DNA of 64,000 nucleotides, taken from assembly GCA_907163345.1 (NCBI GenBank), contig CAJQUN010000427.1, forward strand, positions 248,001-312,000, given 5' to 3'. Of this stretch, positions 11,863 through 23,500 are shown in pieces (position 1 is the stretch's first letter; every line of letters starts with the position of its first letter). The notes under the pieces are model-generated. The model was not told where the DNA came from. It saw nothing but the letters and a program-made list of their open reading frames with translations, and did not search any database. The DNA is from Haberlea rhodopensis. Its lineage: Eukaryota; Streptophyta; Magnoliopsida; Lamiales; Gesneriaceae. The position numbers were made by a program, and so were the translations under genes.

Positions 11863-14174
11863 TGTGAGACCCCGTTATGTTAAACATATTATAAGGTGCA
11901 ATTAAGAGAACTAACCATACTTAAATCGGAATGTTAAGTCGTGTTGATATCCCGAGCTTAAGTTACAGTACCAAAAGTTCAAAAGGAATTTTACATATTC
12001 CTAGCAACAGGTACAATTTATAGCTTTACTCTACCACTTGTAGAAACTACTCAAAATAAATCTATTTTCTGCTAATCCCATAGCACTTCTTAAGGCTCAA
12101 CGTATCAACCCCGACCCTGATTCTCCATATCAAATGCACCTACAAAGACAACCCCCAATACATGAGCACATAGCTATTCATATACAACACAATATGAATA
12201 CATAAAGCGTAAATGCATAAATCATAAATACAAAACACTTCCTGTATTTCCATCGCATTTACAACGCCTATTGGTTGTCCCTGTACCATAATTCATAATC
12301 AAATCACTATATGAACATATGGCCTCATAAATAAATGTCATGACATATCATTACTTTCTCTCGAGTCAGTCATCATCAGTTATTTTAATGCTTCTTCACT
12401 CCTTAATCTCAAAACAAGCGGTATCTCATCATCGCTTCTTCATACAAGCGGTATCTCATCCTCGCTTAGTATGGCATACCCCGCCTCTATGTGCAAGCGA
12501 GCCTCCCCCCTCCCGCTCCACATATTTAACGGTAAAGCGTAAGCATTAAAATCCTCACTGTGATCACCCCTGACTCTTGGAATACACATCTTTTATTCCA
12601 CATCACAATATGCAATCACAATGCATAATAACATGTATCATACTCTTAATGCATCGCATTGCATTCATCATGTGTCAAATAGACAAACATAAAGTACATG
12701 TTACCGTTGGGATGCCCGTACGTCGCTTACGTACCTTTCCAAAATGTAGTGTGTTGCGGGACTCTATCCCCTGCACTGTGTAGCTATCTGTGAAGGCTCT
12801 ACACCAGTGTACAACACAATATTAGATGCCAATTTATAGTCCAAAATCAAAAAATCCAACAAAAAATCATTTTTCATTATTCTGCCTCTGGCGATCGATC
12901 GCTACCTCGAGGCGATCGATTGCCAGACTTCACTGGCCCATGGCGATCGATCGCGCCATTCATGGCGATCGATCTCCTATCTTTGATTTTGGCTACTGGC
13001 CTTCGGCGATCGATCGCCACATGCTCTGTGCGCGATATTTTCCAGATTTCTGAACACTCATATTCATACCATTCAAACTAGCACATAAGCTATACCACAT
13101 GCCCAAACCAACATGCTAGTAGCTACAAGGTATTACCGTGAGTGTAATCAAATCAAAGTTATACCCAAACATAAACCCACATGCATGAAAATCACCCAAC
13201 AATATCAATACCCATCCAAGATCTTCTGAAAATTGGGTACATATTTCATTTCCATATTTCTCGAGCACCTCATTTCATGCTATGAAAACTATAACATATA
13301 ACATAAAACATGCTCGAACAAGAACTCCAAGAGCTTTACAAAAACTACCATGCATGTACTCAAATCTAAGGTTTACCAAAAACCTAGCTAGTATGCATGA
13401 TAATACCTCCACAACTTCACTCACATCCCATATTTTCCAGAAAAACAGGGCACACTTTACCCATATTTTCGAACACTATAATTTGCATGCTTAAATCCTT
13501 CACATAAAACATGTAACATGCTCAAGGAAAAATACTGGAAGCTTCATAACAACACTATATAAGCATTCAAATCGAAGGTTTTAAGAAACCTAAGCTAACA
13601 TGCCATTTTTACACCAACAAAAAGCATGAACTTAAACAACTTAAATTCAAAACCAGAACATGGTTTCTCACCCCTTTTTGCTCCGATTTTTGGAAGGCTT
13701 CAAAGCAATAAAAATGGTTGAACTCCTTCCTATTTTGCTCAGCAAGTGTTGGACGATTTTTGGGAGAGAAATGGTGGGATTTCAGACATGGGAAGGTGGA
13801 GTGGAGAAGGGGAAAGGGGTATGGGTGAGCAGCTGGCAGCAGGGTATGGGTCAAGGGGGGTGGTTCGGTGGTGGGTTAAGTGGTGTGTTATGTTTTGGTC
13901 CCGGTATTTAGCACGATGTATTAAAATATCCTCACATGATATTTATAGTATTTTCTCAATAAAATACTTCAATTCCCATTTAAGCATGCTTCACCAAAAC
14001 AAATAACACACACACCCCAAACAATCATGCCACAACCCCAAAATCCCAACATATAACACATGCACCCTGATATGCATCTCCTCAATAATATTAATTCAAT
14101 CCCATGAATTAACACCAAAATCATCATAATTTAATTAATGATTAAAATCGCATAATCATTTCGGGGATATCACA
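11863..14174 (-). mobile_element. Solo LTR of a Gypsy related to Gypsy-A
   Basis: A 2.3-kb sequence that on the minus strand starts TGTGATATCCCC and ends GGGGTCTCACA, flanked by perfect 5-bp duplications (ctagc at 11858-11862 and 14175-14179). Its interior resembles the Gypsy-A LTR in several blocks (for example around 12244-12345 against 10884-10960), so the families are related. No coding interior remains, as expected after LTR-LTR recombination. It carries GATCGATC palindromes starting at 12892, 12913, 12944, 12966 and 13007. Open frames within it, including 13609-13911, are chance. Confidence 0.88.
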
Positions 14175-14994
14175 CTAGCGATCGATCGCGAGACAGCAGA
14201 AGTTCCAAACAATGGTGATTTTCATGTCTATCTTCATGGTTCATCTGCTACACCTCCCAAATCAACATCAAAACTTGATAAATTCATACTCTAACATCAT
14301 ATGAACATGTTTTCATGTTACTCCTCATGTTTTTACATTATAACTCATATCAAATCAAGAACTACCAATTTACATGCTTCAACTCCCAAACATCATACAC
14401 CAATATAAAACAAGTATACAAAGCACATAATCCTTTCCAAGAAGTTATGAATTCACTTCACACAACTTCCTATTTTGCTTTCCAAGTTGAAATCCAAGAA
14501 AAGAAGCAAGAACAATCAAGGAGATGAGGAGGAGCTTGTGTAGAGATTTTGTAGGTGAAATGATGTGAATTGTGTGTTTCCAATCTGATTTGCATATATT
14601 TATAATTAGGAATAACTCATGTCAAGTTGATTCCATGTAGTCTATCATGCATAAAATCCATGCCTTCCTTGTAGAGGCACTACTAAACCATGTTCATAGC
14701 ATTTCAAACTAATCATATAACACGACAATATCAATTGTATAATAAACTTGTTATAGTTGTTCCCAACTATTTGTGTCCAACTATGTGTAGGTCATTTCAC
14801 CATACACGTTATGCCTTTCATCGTCTATCAATTACTTCATTTCGTCATTCCTACTCGGTTCAATCCGAACTCGAGTCCAAAATCATATCACGACCACCAT
14901 ACGTCACGTCACATATATAAATTAACTTGAGATATTATTGCATAATTACACAATACTCAAATAAAACATGCATACTTCATGTCTAGGCATTACA

Positions 14995-15231
14995 GAAATA
15001 AAATTAAAAAGGGGGGCTTTTAAAGTCAAATAAACTAGTACTATGATGAAAATCTAAGAAAACTAATATGCAAATTAAACTAGGATGAATTAAATTATGA
15101 GAAAAGAGCGATTCTTGGTTTTCTGCTGACTTTACAATTGGGATTTACTATCTCGATCATCGATCTTCACATACGATGAATATTCATCGTTGGACATTTA
15201 TTCCAATAATTAAAGTCCTATCACACCTTAT
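14995..15231 (-). repeat. Ath-3 LTR, left segment
   Basis: Similar to about 1770-1990 of the Ath-1 LTR. Its outer end is missing because Gypsy-A is inserted at 14994/14995. It ends at the target duplication cttat (15227-15231) of Ath-4 and resumes at 18073. Confidence 0.82.
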
Positions 15232-16676
15232 TGATAAATGTCATTTTTATACTTATTTAGATGTGATTTTCTAATGATTTTCATATTGATTCCTGGATGA
15301 TTTTAAGTTTTTTGGTATATATTTCTATGTTTCAGGAATCAATGTTGAAATGCATAAAAGTAGAGGAAATGAGCAAAAAATGATGAAAATGACCGAACCG
15401 GGCGAACGCGTAGAAGATAAGGAAGAAAAAAAATATAAAGTGGTTTGATCGATCGAGATTGCATCTCAATCAATCGGCCTAGCCAGAAAAGTTGCTCGAT
15501 CAAGATACGTACACGCCTTTCTCCTCACCCAATCACACGGCTCCTTTCTTCATTCACAAGTCCAACCCTCACACGTTCCATCTCTCCATAACCAATCACA
15601 CGCCACTCTTCTTTTAACTCCACCAATCACACGCCACTCTTCTTTTAACCCCACCAACCTCACGCCTCACGCCTCACGCCTCACAACTCCATCTCACAAA
15701 ATACACGTTCAGAATCCAAACCTTCATACACCTCAGACCCCTTTTCTTCATCCCTCCACCAAAACCAATTCACTCCATCATCAACCTCCACCTTTCTACC
15801 ATCTATCATCCTTCATAAACTCTACACCCTGTGATTTGGAACAAGCCAACAAGATAATCGAGGAGCACGATCGAGAAAGAAGCGAGGAAGGATCGAGAAT
15901 CAACGAACGAAATCGACTTGGGAGTTCGCTTTTACTTTTTTAATTTAGTTTTGAATGAATATTGGATTTATTGTGTTTTTGATGATTGAGAGATATCCTA
16001 AACATTGTTTTTTCCTATTGATATTGTGATTGAATTCATACATCTTCTATGTGCATGTTTTATTGTTCTTCATGCTTTTGAAGGATTGATCGCCTTTGAA
16101 TGATAATTTATTATAATTGAGATCGAAAGATAACATTATAATACAATATAGTAATCCATGCCGTGCGTTAAAGATTAGATCGAAAGATAAAATCACATAC
16201 GAGTGATAGCTTTAGGTTATTCAATCTAAAGTTAGTGGTTTTCATACAGACTCATTCTATATCGAATTGTTAATTAAATGAACCAGAGTTACTTGTTGCG
16301 ATTTGATGTTAGGTTTAATATAGCTCGAGAGAGTATATTGAATAAATTCGTAAATGGGAAAAAAGAATTGTAAGAGTTGTGTTAGGTGAATCATTGTCTT
16401 GATAATTCTTTCTTGTGGACTTTTCTCGTGTTCATCGATTGTTTTGGTTGGATTAGAGTAGTTTAATTTAGTTATTAGTTTAATTATTAATGAATTATCG
16501 TAAGTTATATATAGTTTAAAGAAATCTTATTGTAGTTGCTTGTTAGTCCAAGGTTCGACACTCGTACTTACGAATCACTATATTAAAACTTGACACTGTA
16601 TGCTTGCGGTCGATTTGTGTTGTTGATTTATATCATCCACCGCTTAATATTTATTTACTAAAGAAAAGCGCGATCA
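15232..16676 (+). repeat. Ath-4 5' LTR
   Basis: It starts TGATAAATGTCA and ends GCGCGATCA. The last 88 bp match the 3' remnant at 17990-18072. It contains a decayed palindrome pair (15446 and 15467, 21 bp apart) and short tandem duplications around 15592-15690. Confidence 0.82.
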
Positions 16677-16680
16677 AGTT

Positions 16681-16698
16681 TTGCGCCTTTGCCAGGGA
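16681..16698 (+). other. Ath-4 primer-binding site
   Basis: TTGCGCCTTTGCCAGGGA, two mismatches from the tRNA-Asp-type PBS of Ath-2 (read on its own strand). It lies four bases after the LTR. Confidence 0.75.
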
Positions 16699-16797
16699 TT
16701 AACTTTAGTAATATCATACAAGATTCTTTGACTGTAATTTAAACATTTTTTTCTTTTTTATATTTAATTCAGAAAAAAATAATTTAAGTGTTTTATT

Positions 16798-17777
16798 TTG
16801 GTTTTTCTTGTGAAGTACTTGGAGATGCTACATCAACAAGCATTCACAAGCTTTGCCCAACAATGTTCTGAGCCGTTCTATGTAGTTTGGGAGAGATTCA
16901 ACAACTTAGCAAACGCATTCCGGTATCATGACTTTTCGAACTATACTCTTTTACATGTTTCTAAACTGGATTGGATTTGGAAATACAAGGATGGGTATTT
17001 AATGGAGCTTTGGCAAACGGTAGTCCTCTGTTTGATAGAGATGAAGACAGCACATTGCACTTGTTCAATGATATGGCGGACTTCGATTACCACTGGCAAT
17101 ATGATCCTTCACTACAAGGTTGGAGTCACCAACACCCACCGGAGCCTCACTACCCTCATCTTATAAACCAACCATTCGAGCATCTTGGAGAGAAAAGAGA
17201 TAGTTCTGCAAAAGTAATGGCTCAATCAGAGGATATCTTACTTAGATTCATGGCGCCAATTGAGCAACATTTAGAAAACCAGACCATTTCTATACGTCAC
17301 CTAGAGCAGCAACTAGCAATCCTTGTGGAAATCATTTCAATGAGCTACGAAGAGGAGGAGACGAGATCTACAAATCAGGCATGGTTACATAATGATGATC
17401 ACTCAACTAATCATGTTTGGGGGAGTGAATCTACGCATGTGGAAAAGTCAAGGGAAGTTGAGCCACTTGAAGTGATTGAGCCTACAGTGGAAAAGTCAAC
17501 CTAGGAGATCATATGGGAAGACGAGCCAAGAGTGATGTTGGAGGAGAAGATTTTCGAGAACTTTGATATGCACCCATCGATGGCGACTTGTTCTATGCCA
17601 TATGTGGATCCATTCTTACCATCGATGCCAACATCACCAGAATATATCCTCCAAGATATGAAGTCGAGTCAAGAATCATTCTCCCATGCCTACCAATTCA
17701 AGAGTATTGTTGGATCAATGAGCATGCACTGTTATAATCATGCCAATCTTGAGGGCCTACTAAATGAAGCCCATTAG
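16798..17777 (+). pseudogene. Ath-4 gag remnants
   Basis: Three overlapping or adjacent open pieces in different frames. The first holds EPFYVVWERFNNL, equivalent to the YEAWDRFKELL block of Ath-2 gag. The second (16971-17504) holds a C-terminal block with SIRHLEQQLA, matching the SIKNLEVQIGQLA region of Ath-2 gag. The third (17532-17777) is acidic and unassigned. Frameshifts and a stop at about 17502 separate them. No protease or polymerase follows, so this is a dead, gag-only derivative. The family assignment rests on block order, not on a search. Confidence 0.65.
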
Positions 17778-17864
17778 TGGTATCATACGATACTTACTAT
17801 GGGCGGCAGCCGCTCTTTGATGGTTGCTTCTGATGGTCAAGCCGATGACTAGAAATCAGCGCTT

Positions 17865-17882
17865 CTTGGGAGGCAACCCAAG
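17865..17882 (+). other. Conserved Athila-type hairpin
   Basis: CTTGGGAGGCAACCCAAG, identical to the minus strand of 4512-4529 and preceded in both by GCGCT plus one or two variable bases. It has a perfect 6-bp stem and a 6-base loop. It lies between the gag remnant and the 3' LTR remnant. Confidence 0.7.
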
Positions 17883-17989
17883 CATATCCTTTTGTTATCT
17901 AGTTTATTTGATTTTCAGTTTTTGTTTAAGTTTTATTATCTCTCGAGTCGACTATTTTACTATCTGCATTCTTCTCTTGCAACAGTATG

Positions 17990-18072
17990 CTTGACACCGT
18001 ATGCTTGCGGTCGATTTGTGTGATTTATATCATGCACCGCTTAATATTATTTGCTAAAGAAAAGCGTGATCA
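17990..18072 (+). repeat. Ath-4 3' LTR remnant
   Basis: 83 bp matching the end of the 5' LTR (16589-16676), ending GCGTGATCA just before the target duplication. The rest of the LTR is absent. Confidence 0.8.
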
Positions 18073-19627
18073 CTTATGTTTAGTTAAATAGCACAAGCGT
18101 TCTAGTTTAACCATTATCAAACAATCAATCAAAATACAAGCGATTAAAGATTTAAATCGATGATAGCATAAGAACTACTGAGATCGATGAAGCTAAACAA
18201 CATAATCCAAGTGTCTATATTTAATCTAGTCAATTGTTTTTCCTAAGAATTTAACAAAAACTCACAAGCGGAAATTTATTAATCTTAGTTGCTTCGTAAA
18301 TTAGAGGGATCAAACGATTCCGTATTTGATATCTAATTTAGCATTCGATTGCATGAACAATAGTTACGTGATCAATCTAACAATCAAACAACATAACCAT
18401 AACAATAAATTCAGGAAAAACAATTGATACTCAATGAAAATCAACAAACAAAACATAGTCTCACGAGAATCGTAAACTCCAATGAATCGTCTTCCTTAAA
18501 AAAGAATCACAAAGGTGTTTATCCACTCAATGCAAAACAATCAAAATTAAACATAAAAAGCATAAAAGAAAACAAACTAGGCAAAACTATGTAGATCTTC
18601 ACTTGTCGAGGTTGTCGCGTCCGTCTTCGCTTCGATCTTTGTAGCCGCCTTTGAACTATGATGAACTAGATATGAACTATCTATGAAAAGAAGCAAACGT
18701 ATGTGTAAAAGTCTCTCCATAAGGTCTGGTGGTCGTGGGTTATTTATAGGAGGAGAGGAGATGACAAGAGTCTTTGTAGGATGGAAAGAAATCAAATTCC
18801 CAAACTTTCCAAAACTTTTTGGCCGATCGATCGTTGGAACTCGTCGATCGATCAGTAGTCCTTTTTTCAAAATTTTCGGGCTCGCAATCGATCGCTGAAA
18901 ACTGCCGATCGACCGCTGGAATGATTTTTTTGTTGCGTAATTTTTATGCCTTGCTCGATCGATCGGTGGCTTCTCGGCGATCAATCGCGAGTCTTGGCTC
19001 ACTTTTATGCATTTTTCTTGGTCTAGTTTGATACATTATCAACTCCAATGCATTTCTTGATCCTTATTCGCCATTGTTAGCTCGATTTCCTCGATTCCAC
19101 CTACATTTACACAAAATATACGATTAGATAGCATATGTATCAAATTAACTATCAAAACATACCAAATCATAGGCAATTAAACGCAATAGATATGTGTATT
19201 TCTAGTTAGGGGTGGGAAACGGGTTCGGGAATTCGGGTCCCGACCCGATCCGATCGGGTATTTCCCGATCGGGTCGGGATAATCGGGTTTTTCGGGATAA
19301 TCGGGTATTACTCGATCGCGTAGTGGCGGGTTCGGGACGGGATTCGGGTAGGGGTTTGAGAGAAAATTTGTTCGGGTTCGGGTACCCGAACCCGATTTCC
19401 TATTAAAAATAAAAAAAAAAAATATTTTTTTAGGTTTAAATCTAAAGAGCGTTTCTTTAAAAAAAAAATAAAAATTCAAGGTTCGGGTACCCGAACCCGA
19501 TTTCGGGTACCCGACATATTCGGGTTCGGGTATGCCTTTAGTAATCCCGATACCCGATTACCCGAACCCGAATATCCCGAATACCCGAAACCCGTCCCGA
19601 TTCCCACCCCTATTTCTAGTCACATCA
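18073..19627 (-). repeat. Ath-3 LTR, right segment
   Basis: Continues the Ath-3 LTR after Ath-4. It aligns with the Ath-1 LTR from about 1985 to its end and finishes CTAGTCACATCA at 19627. A MITE occupies 19207-19612. Palindrome pairs start at 18824/18845, 18885/18906 and 18956/18978. The frames 18577-19031 are readings of this LTR. Confidence 0.82.
19207..19612. mobile_element. hAT-type MITE in the Ath-3 LTR
   Basis: 406 bp with terminal inverted repeats (TAGGGGTGGGAA at the left, its complement at the right) and a perfect 8-bp target duplication tttctagt at 19199-19206 and 19613-19620. Both ends carry many short CGGGT and ACCCG repeats, giving a GC-rich, strongly self-complementary sequence. 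No transposase is encoded. The 8-bp duplication points to hAT-family mobilisation. Confidence 0.88.
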
Positions 19628-19829
19628 AACTCTCACATACTTAATCTTACTCGACCTCGAGTAAATCAAACAAAACTAAAATATTTTGTTGGCTCATAGC
19701 ATCATAACAAAGTAACTTGTCATCACTTTAATGCCTAAGCAATTTTAAACATGCAAAATATTGAAAGGCGATGAAAAGTTAACAGTGGAAAAAATTCAAT
19801 CCCTAGACATTTCATACCCGACAAAGTAT
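19628..19829 (-). mobile_element. Ath-3 interior remnant
   Basis: About 200 bp similar to 3225-3430 of Ath-1 (the noncoding side of the 3' LTR, starting with a purine-rich tract on the minus strand). It stops where the LINE fragment begins; the rest of Ath-3 and its 5' LTR are not in the window. Confidence 0.7.
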
Positions 19830-20150
19830 TGTAATCAAAGTGTTGCACTTGAATACTCTGTTAACATTTCACACATCTACCGTGAAAGAAATTCTTTAAC
19901 CGATGCTCTTGCTAACAAAGCTTTAGATAATCTGGTGTTTCCCAATATGCTTGACGCTAAACTGCTCGGTTTATGTAGATTAGATAGAATGAGCATCCCT
20001 CATCTTCAAATTTAAAGCAAATTCTTGTAATGTATCTTGGAGATTTGGTGTAGTCCCCTCTCATTACTTATTATTTATTTCTAACAAACAAGTATGGATC
20101 CGCCAAAACCCCGCAACGCCGGGGGTGTTCATTGTTAAAAAAAAAACTTC
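19830..20150 (+). mobile_element. LINE 3' end with RNase H fragment
   Basis: The + frame ending at 20015 contains NISHIYRERNSLTDALANKA, the typical C-terminal RNase H block of plant L1-type LINEs. It is followed by a short 3' UTR and a tract of ten A at about 20140-20150. The 5' boundary (about 19830) is where similarity to Ath-1 stops. It is a 5'-truncated insertion, as is usual for target-primed reverse transcription. I could not define a target duplication. Confidence 0.65.
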
Positions 20151-20514
20151 CAAAAAATTAGAGTCATACTAGGGTTGACAACACAAGTTTTACTCGAGCA
20201 ATGGAAGTGAAAGGAACATTGAATAATTGAAACTAGCTAAAAGTCGCACAATTGGAGTATAAAATTAATCAAAGAAACTATAAAGCACACAATTAAAGAA
20301 TATGGAGCTAACAAACGAAGAGATACTCTCAATCCATGACTATACATTCCCTAAAGAACCAACACAAAGGTTCAAATAGTCGTTGATCATTTGTTAAACT
20401 TCAATTTCATCTTTAGCATAGAGAGTTTGCATGATCAAACAAAAATGAGCAGCAACATGATCGGTCTCACACGACACCTCCATGAGTATTCCAGTTTAGC
20501 ACACTGCCACACTT
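20151..20514. other. Stretch between LINE tail and IQD stop codon
   Basis: No gene is seen. The right part, adjoining 20515, is presumably the 3' UTR and polyadenylation region of the minus-strand IQD gene. I see no convincing poly(A) signal to fix the end. Confidence 0.5.
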
Positions 20515-20546
20515 TCATCTCCTCCACCCAGGCTGAAGCACCTTGT
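20515..20546 (-). other. IQD: IQD coding exon 6 (stop)
   Basis: 32 nt after a TTTTCAG acceptor, completing the codon split from exon 5 and ending KVLQPGWRR then TGA. The short terminal exon and the WRR-like end fit the IQD31/32 branch. Confidence 0.83.
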
Positions 20547-23500
20547 CTGAAAAGCGGCGCACCAAAATGAGAAATTGCTCTCAAAATACAGAAAACGGGA
20601 AGGAATCAGAGTCATAGTGCATATTGATGGCTGATTATACAAATCCAGAAATCGCATAACTATAAACAGGGAATCAAGTTATAATTTACATTATGTATTT
20701 GATTAGTTCCATGTGATTGAAATTCAACCAAGGCTATGTCACTAACAAATAGGATAATTGCATCAGAATCTAGACTGCAGGAATTGACATATTTACAATT
20801 CTTACCATCTCTAGAGGTGGTCAATGATCGGTTAGTTTTGGTGCCTTCCTTTCCATTAGCTTGCACTGGCTTCTGTATTCGAGGTGACATTGAGCTCAAT
20901 TTGCCATTGGAGGAGGCTGGCAGAGAATGGCGGCGGGCATATCCATAATCAGACCCATCTTCATCAAATTTAGTAGATCCTTGAGCTCTAAGCTTTGCTT
21001 TAGCAGATTCAGTGGCAGCCATATAACTTGGAAGACTTGGGGAGTTCTGCGAGATATTTTCAGGATACTCTGGCTTCAGCGGAAGGGATCTCCTTTTCTT
21101 AATTTTCTGATTGGCCTTGCCAATCTGATCTTCCTTAACAATAGATTCCTCGTCCAAAGTTGAGGGATTCTCTATCCTCCCACCATTTTCCAAAGAGTGA
21201 AGCTCGACGACAGGATGATCATCATGTGGCACAGCTACTGGCTCATCTACAATTATTGTCTTTGAAGGAGCTTCAACTACAGGCAGTTCATCAGATACAA
21301 CATCTGGATTGGTAAGGTTTTTCGAAGGTATTGCATTTTTCTGCTCAGGGTTAGGAGTAGCAGAAGACAACAATCTTTTCATACTCTGCAGAAGCAGGGG
21401 CTTCTTGATTTCCACTTCTGGCTGTTCAGATGCCACCACTGCGGATGCAGAAACCTTTCTCAAATTTTGTTTGACCCTGTCAAGTTCACTTTGGGGTTCT
21501 TGCACTGAATCTGTTCGATGACTTGTGACTTTGCTGGAGTTGCGTTTGGACTTGTCAATTTCACCAGAAGCTAAAGCATCATCCCCATTAACTGTGATTG
21601 AAACCTTTCTATTAGTTCTTTTTGACTTTCCAGCTATGGCCTCAACAATTTTCGAGCCTCCCTGCTTTCTCTGTGGCTTCACATCCAAAGAATTTTTCAC
21701 CCGCACAGGTGGTTCCCAAAAGCGACATAATGACCAGCGTTCAAGCCAATTCCAGGCTGAATTTGGTTCAGCCAGATTGTAATGCAGACTCAAAGGCATA
21801 GCAGATGGCAAAGTGACGAGAAGCTAAAAGTAAAGAAAGTCCGCAAATCAGATCCATACTTCAAGAGAATCAATCTTCATCGGTAAATAAATGGCTTTAT
21901 TATACTATGTTCTTTCAACATAAAACAACAGGCTTAAAATTGTGTGATTTGCATGTAAGCTTCAGTTTGGCATGGAGCAAACAGATAATCAGGGACCACC
22001 TCCAAAAAATTATCGCCTATTTTTTTAAAAGCAAAACCAAGAATTAGTCCGACTGCTGGGAATGGTAGGGTATCAGTGATTGACAATTGATTACTTAATG
22101 TGTAAGTAAAAATAAACACTTTGAAAAGCATTACAATCTAAGCCTTGATAAATCGAACGGTCTGGAGGTAATTGTTCAATTTTATATAGGAGATATGGCA
22201 CGACAACCGCCTAGCACTTTAAATGCGTATATCGAATCCATCAGGATATTAGGGGATCATTGGTTTAGTTATGTTGGATTTGAAGTAAAGACTGTGAGTC
22301 TAGTCACTCCAAAAACCACAATAAGTCACATGGACATTCAATGCTACACAATCTATTGGCTAGCGTCAACTACCGGTCCACCAATCTCTCAAATGGTTTC
22401 AATCATCACTCCAATCAACCTCAATCAATCGGCCGACCCACCAATCTCAAACACACTTTCAATCTCACACGGTTTCAATTAGTGAATAGCTTAGATTAGG
22501 GAATTGTATGTTTGGTAAAGACGTAATGTACTTTCCATACATAGGAGTAAATTTGTAGGATTTAAGTTTGTAACCATATCTTATATATGGAAGAGCAAGA
22601 TCAATGAAAGGCATTCAGCAGAATAATCGTGTATTTGACATGGTATCGGACAAAGGTTTCCGATTTTGAACCTTGTTCTGTTTTTGGACGGCTTCCTTGT
22701 TCACAAAGCCTGTCTAGAATCGGCCGAATTCTAGCCATTTTGAACCTCTGAAAAGTCGCCGATGTTCGTTTCCATTCGGATTGAAACAATTATGGTTTGT
22801 GGTCTGCCATTTCGACAACTTTTGTCCACTCCGTCTCGCGATCTTTAACCGCATCCGGGTTCACTGTGTTCGCTAAAGTTCGTTTGTGTTAGGCTTTTTT
22901 CCAAACGAATTTCTATTCACAACTTGTGCAGTCCCTAATTCCAATCGACATCTAGTGCGATTGTTTTTGTTTCACGAAAATCTCAATTTGCAAATCCACG
23001 GTTGTCACCAACACATCACAGTACTTTATTGTCATTTATTCTCATGAGCAATTTCGAAATTTTTGGTGTCAAATTCATAGGGTGAGTATTGTTCGTACAG
23101 GGGAAGGAGTCATGGGGCCATATTGATGGGGTGACCCAGCCTCTATAGACGTCTCAAATTAGCACAATGAGAGATCAAAGAAGCTCGAATTATGACTTGG
23201 ATTTTATCATCTGGTGAACCTCTAATTTTGCTAAATTTTACGCCCATATTCCGACCGTCAAAGCCATGTGGGAATACTTAAAGAAAGATAACAGTCAGAA
23301 AAATATGGCTCGTCGATTCCAAATGGAATACTCTACGCTCAGGGCAAACTCTTTGTCCAGAAATACTTCACTAGGTTTCATACGTCATGGGCGGAATTCG
23401 CTGAATGTCAATGTTCCTGCTGCTTTGCCCGCTGCTGCTAAGAAATTCATGAATAGAGCAAGTGATCAATTTCTGATGAAATTGAGATCTGAATTTGAAG

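Larger units (their letters stand above)
10530..14994 (-). repeat. Gypsy-A 5' LTR, interrupted by a solo LTR
   Basis: On the minus strand the LTR runs from TGTAATGCCTAG at 14994 to CCCACA at 10530. Taking out the inserted solo LTR (11863-14174) and one copy of its target site leaves about 2.15 kb, similar to the 2.0-kb LTR of Gypsy-B, which starts TGTAATGCCTCG and also ends in CCCACA. It contains a tandem repeat (11100-11340) and paired GATCGATC palindromes at about 11608-11850. Confidence 0.85.
15232..18072 (+). mobile_element. Ath-4, small non-autonomous Athila-like element
   Basis: A plus-strand element with a 1445-bp 5' LTR (15232-16676), a degenerate tRNA-Asp-type PBS, broken gag, the conserved Athila hairpin, and only the last 83 bp of the 3' LTR. 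Perfect 5-bp duplications cttat (15227-15231 and 18073-18077) show one insertion into the Ath-3 LTR. The very short 3' LTR implies an internal deletion that removed most of it after integration, or a defective copy at insertion. Confidence 0.85.

Noticed and set aside
13609..14006. Frames on both strands near the solo LTR end
   Set aside because: They lie wholly inside the solo LTR and contradict each other by strand; no family features.
20660..20805. C-terminal extension of the IQD large exon
   Set aside because: It lies beyond a clear GTAAGA donor, and a short exon at 20515-20546 supplies the family-type end.
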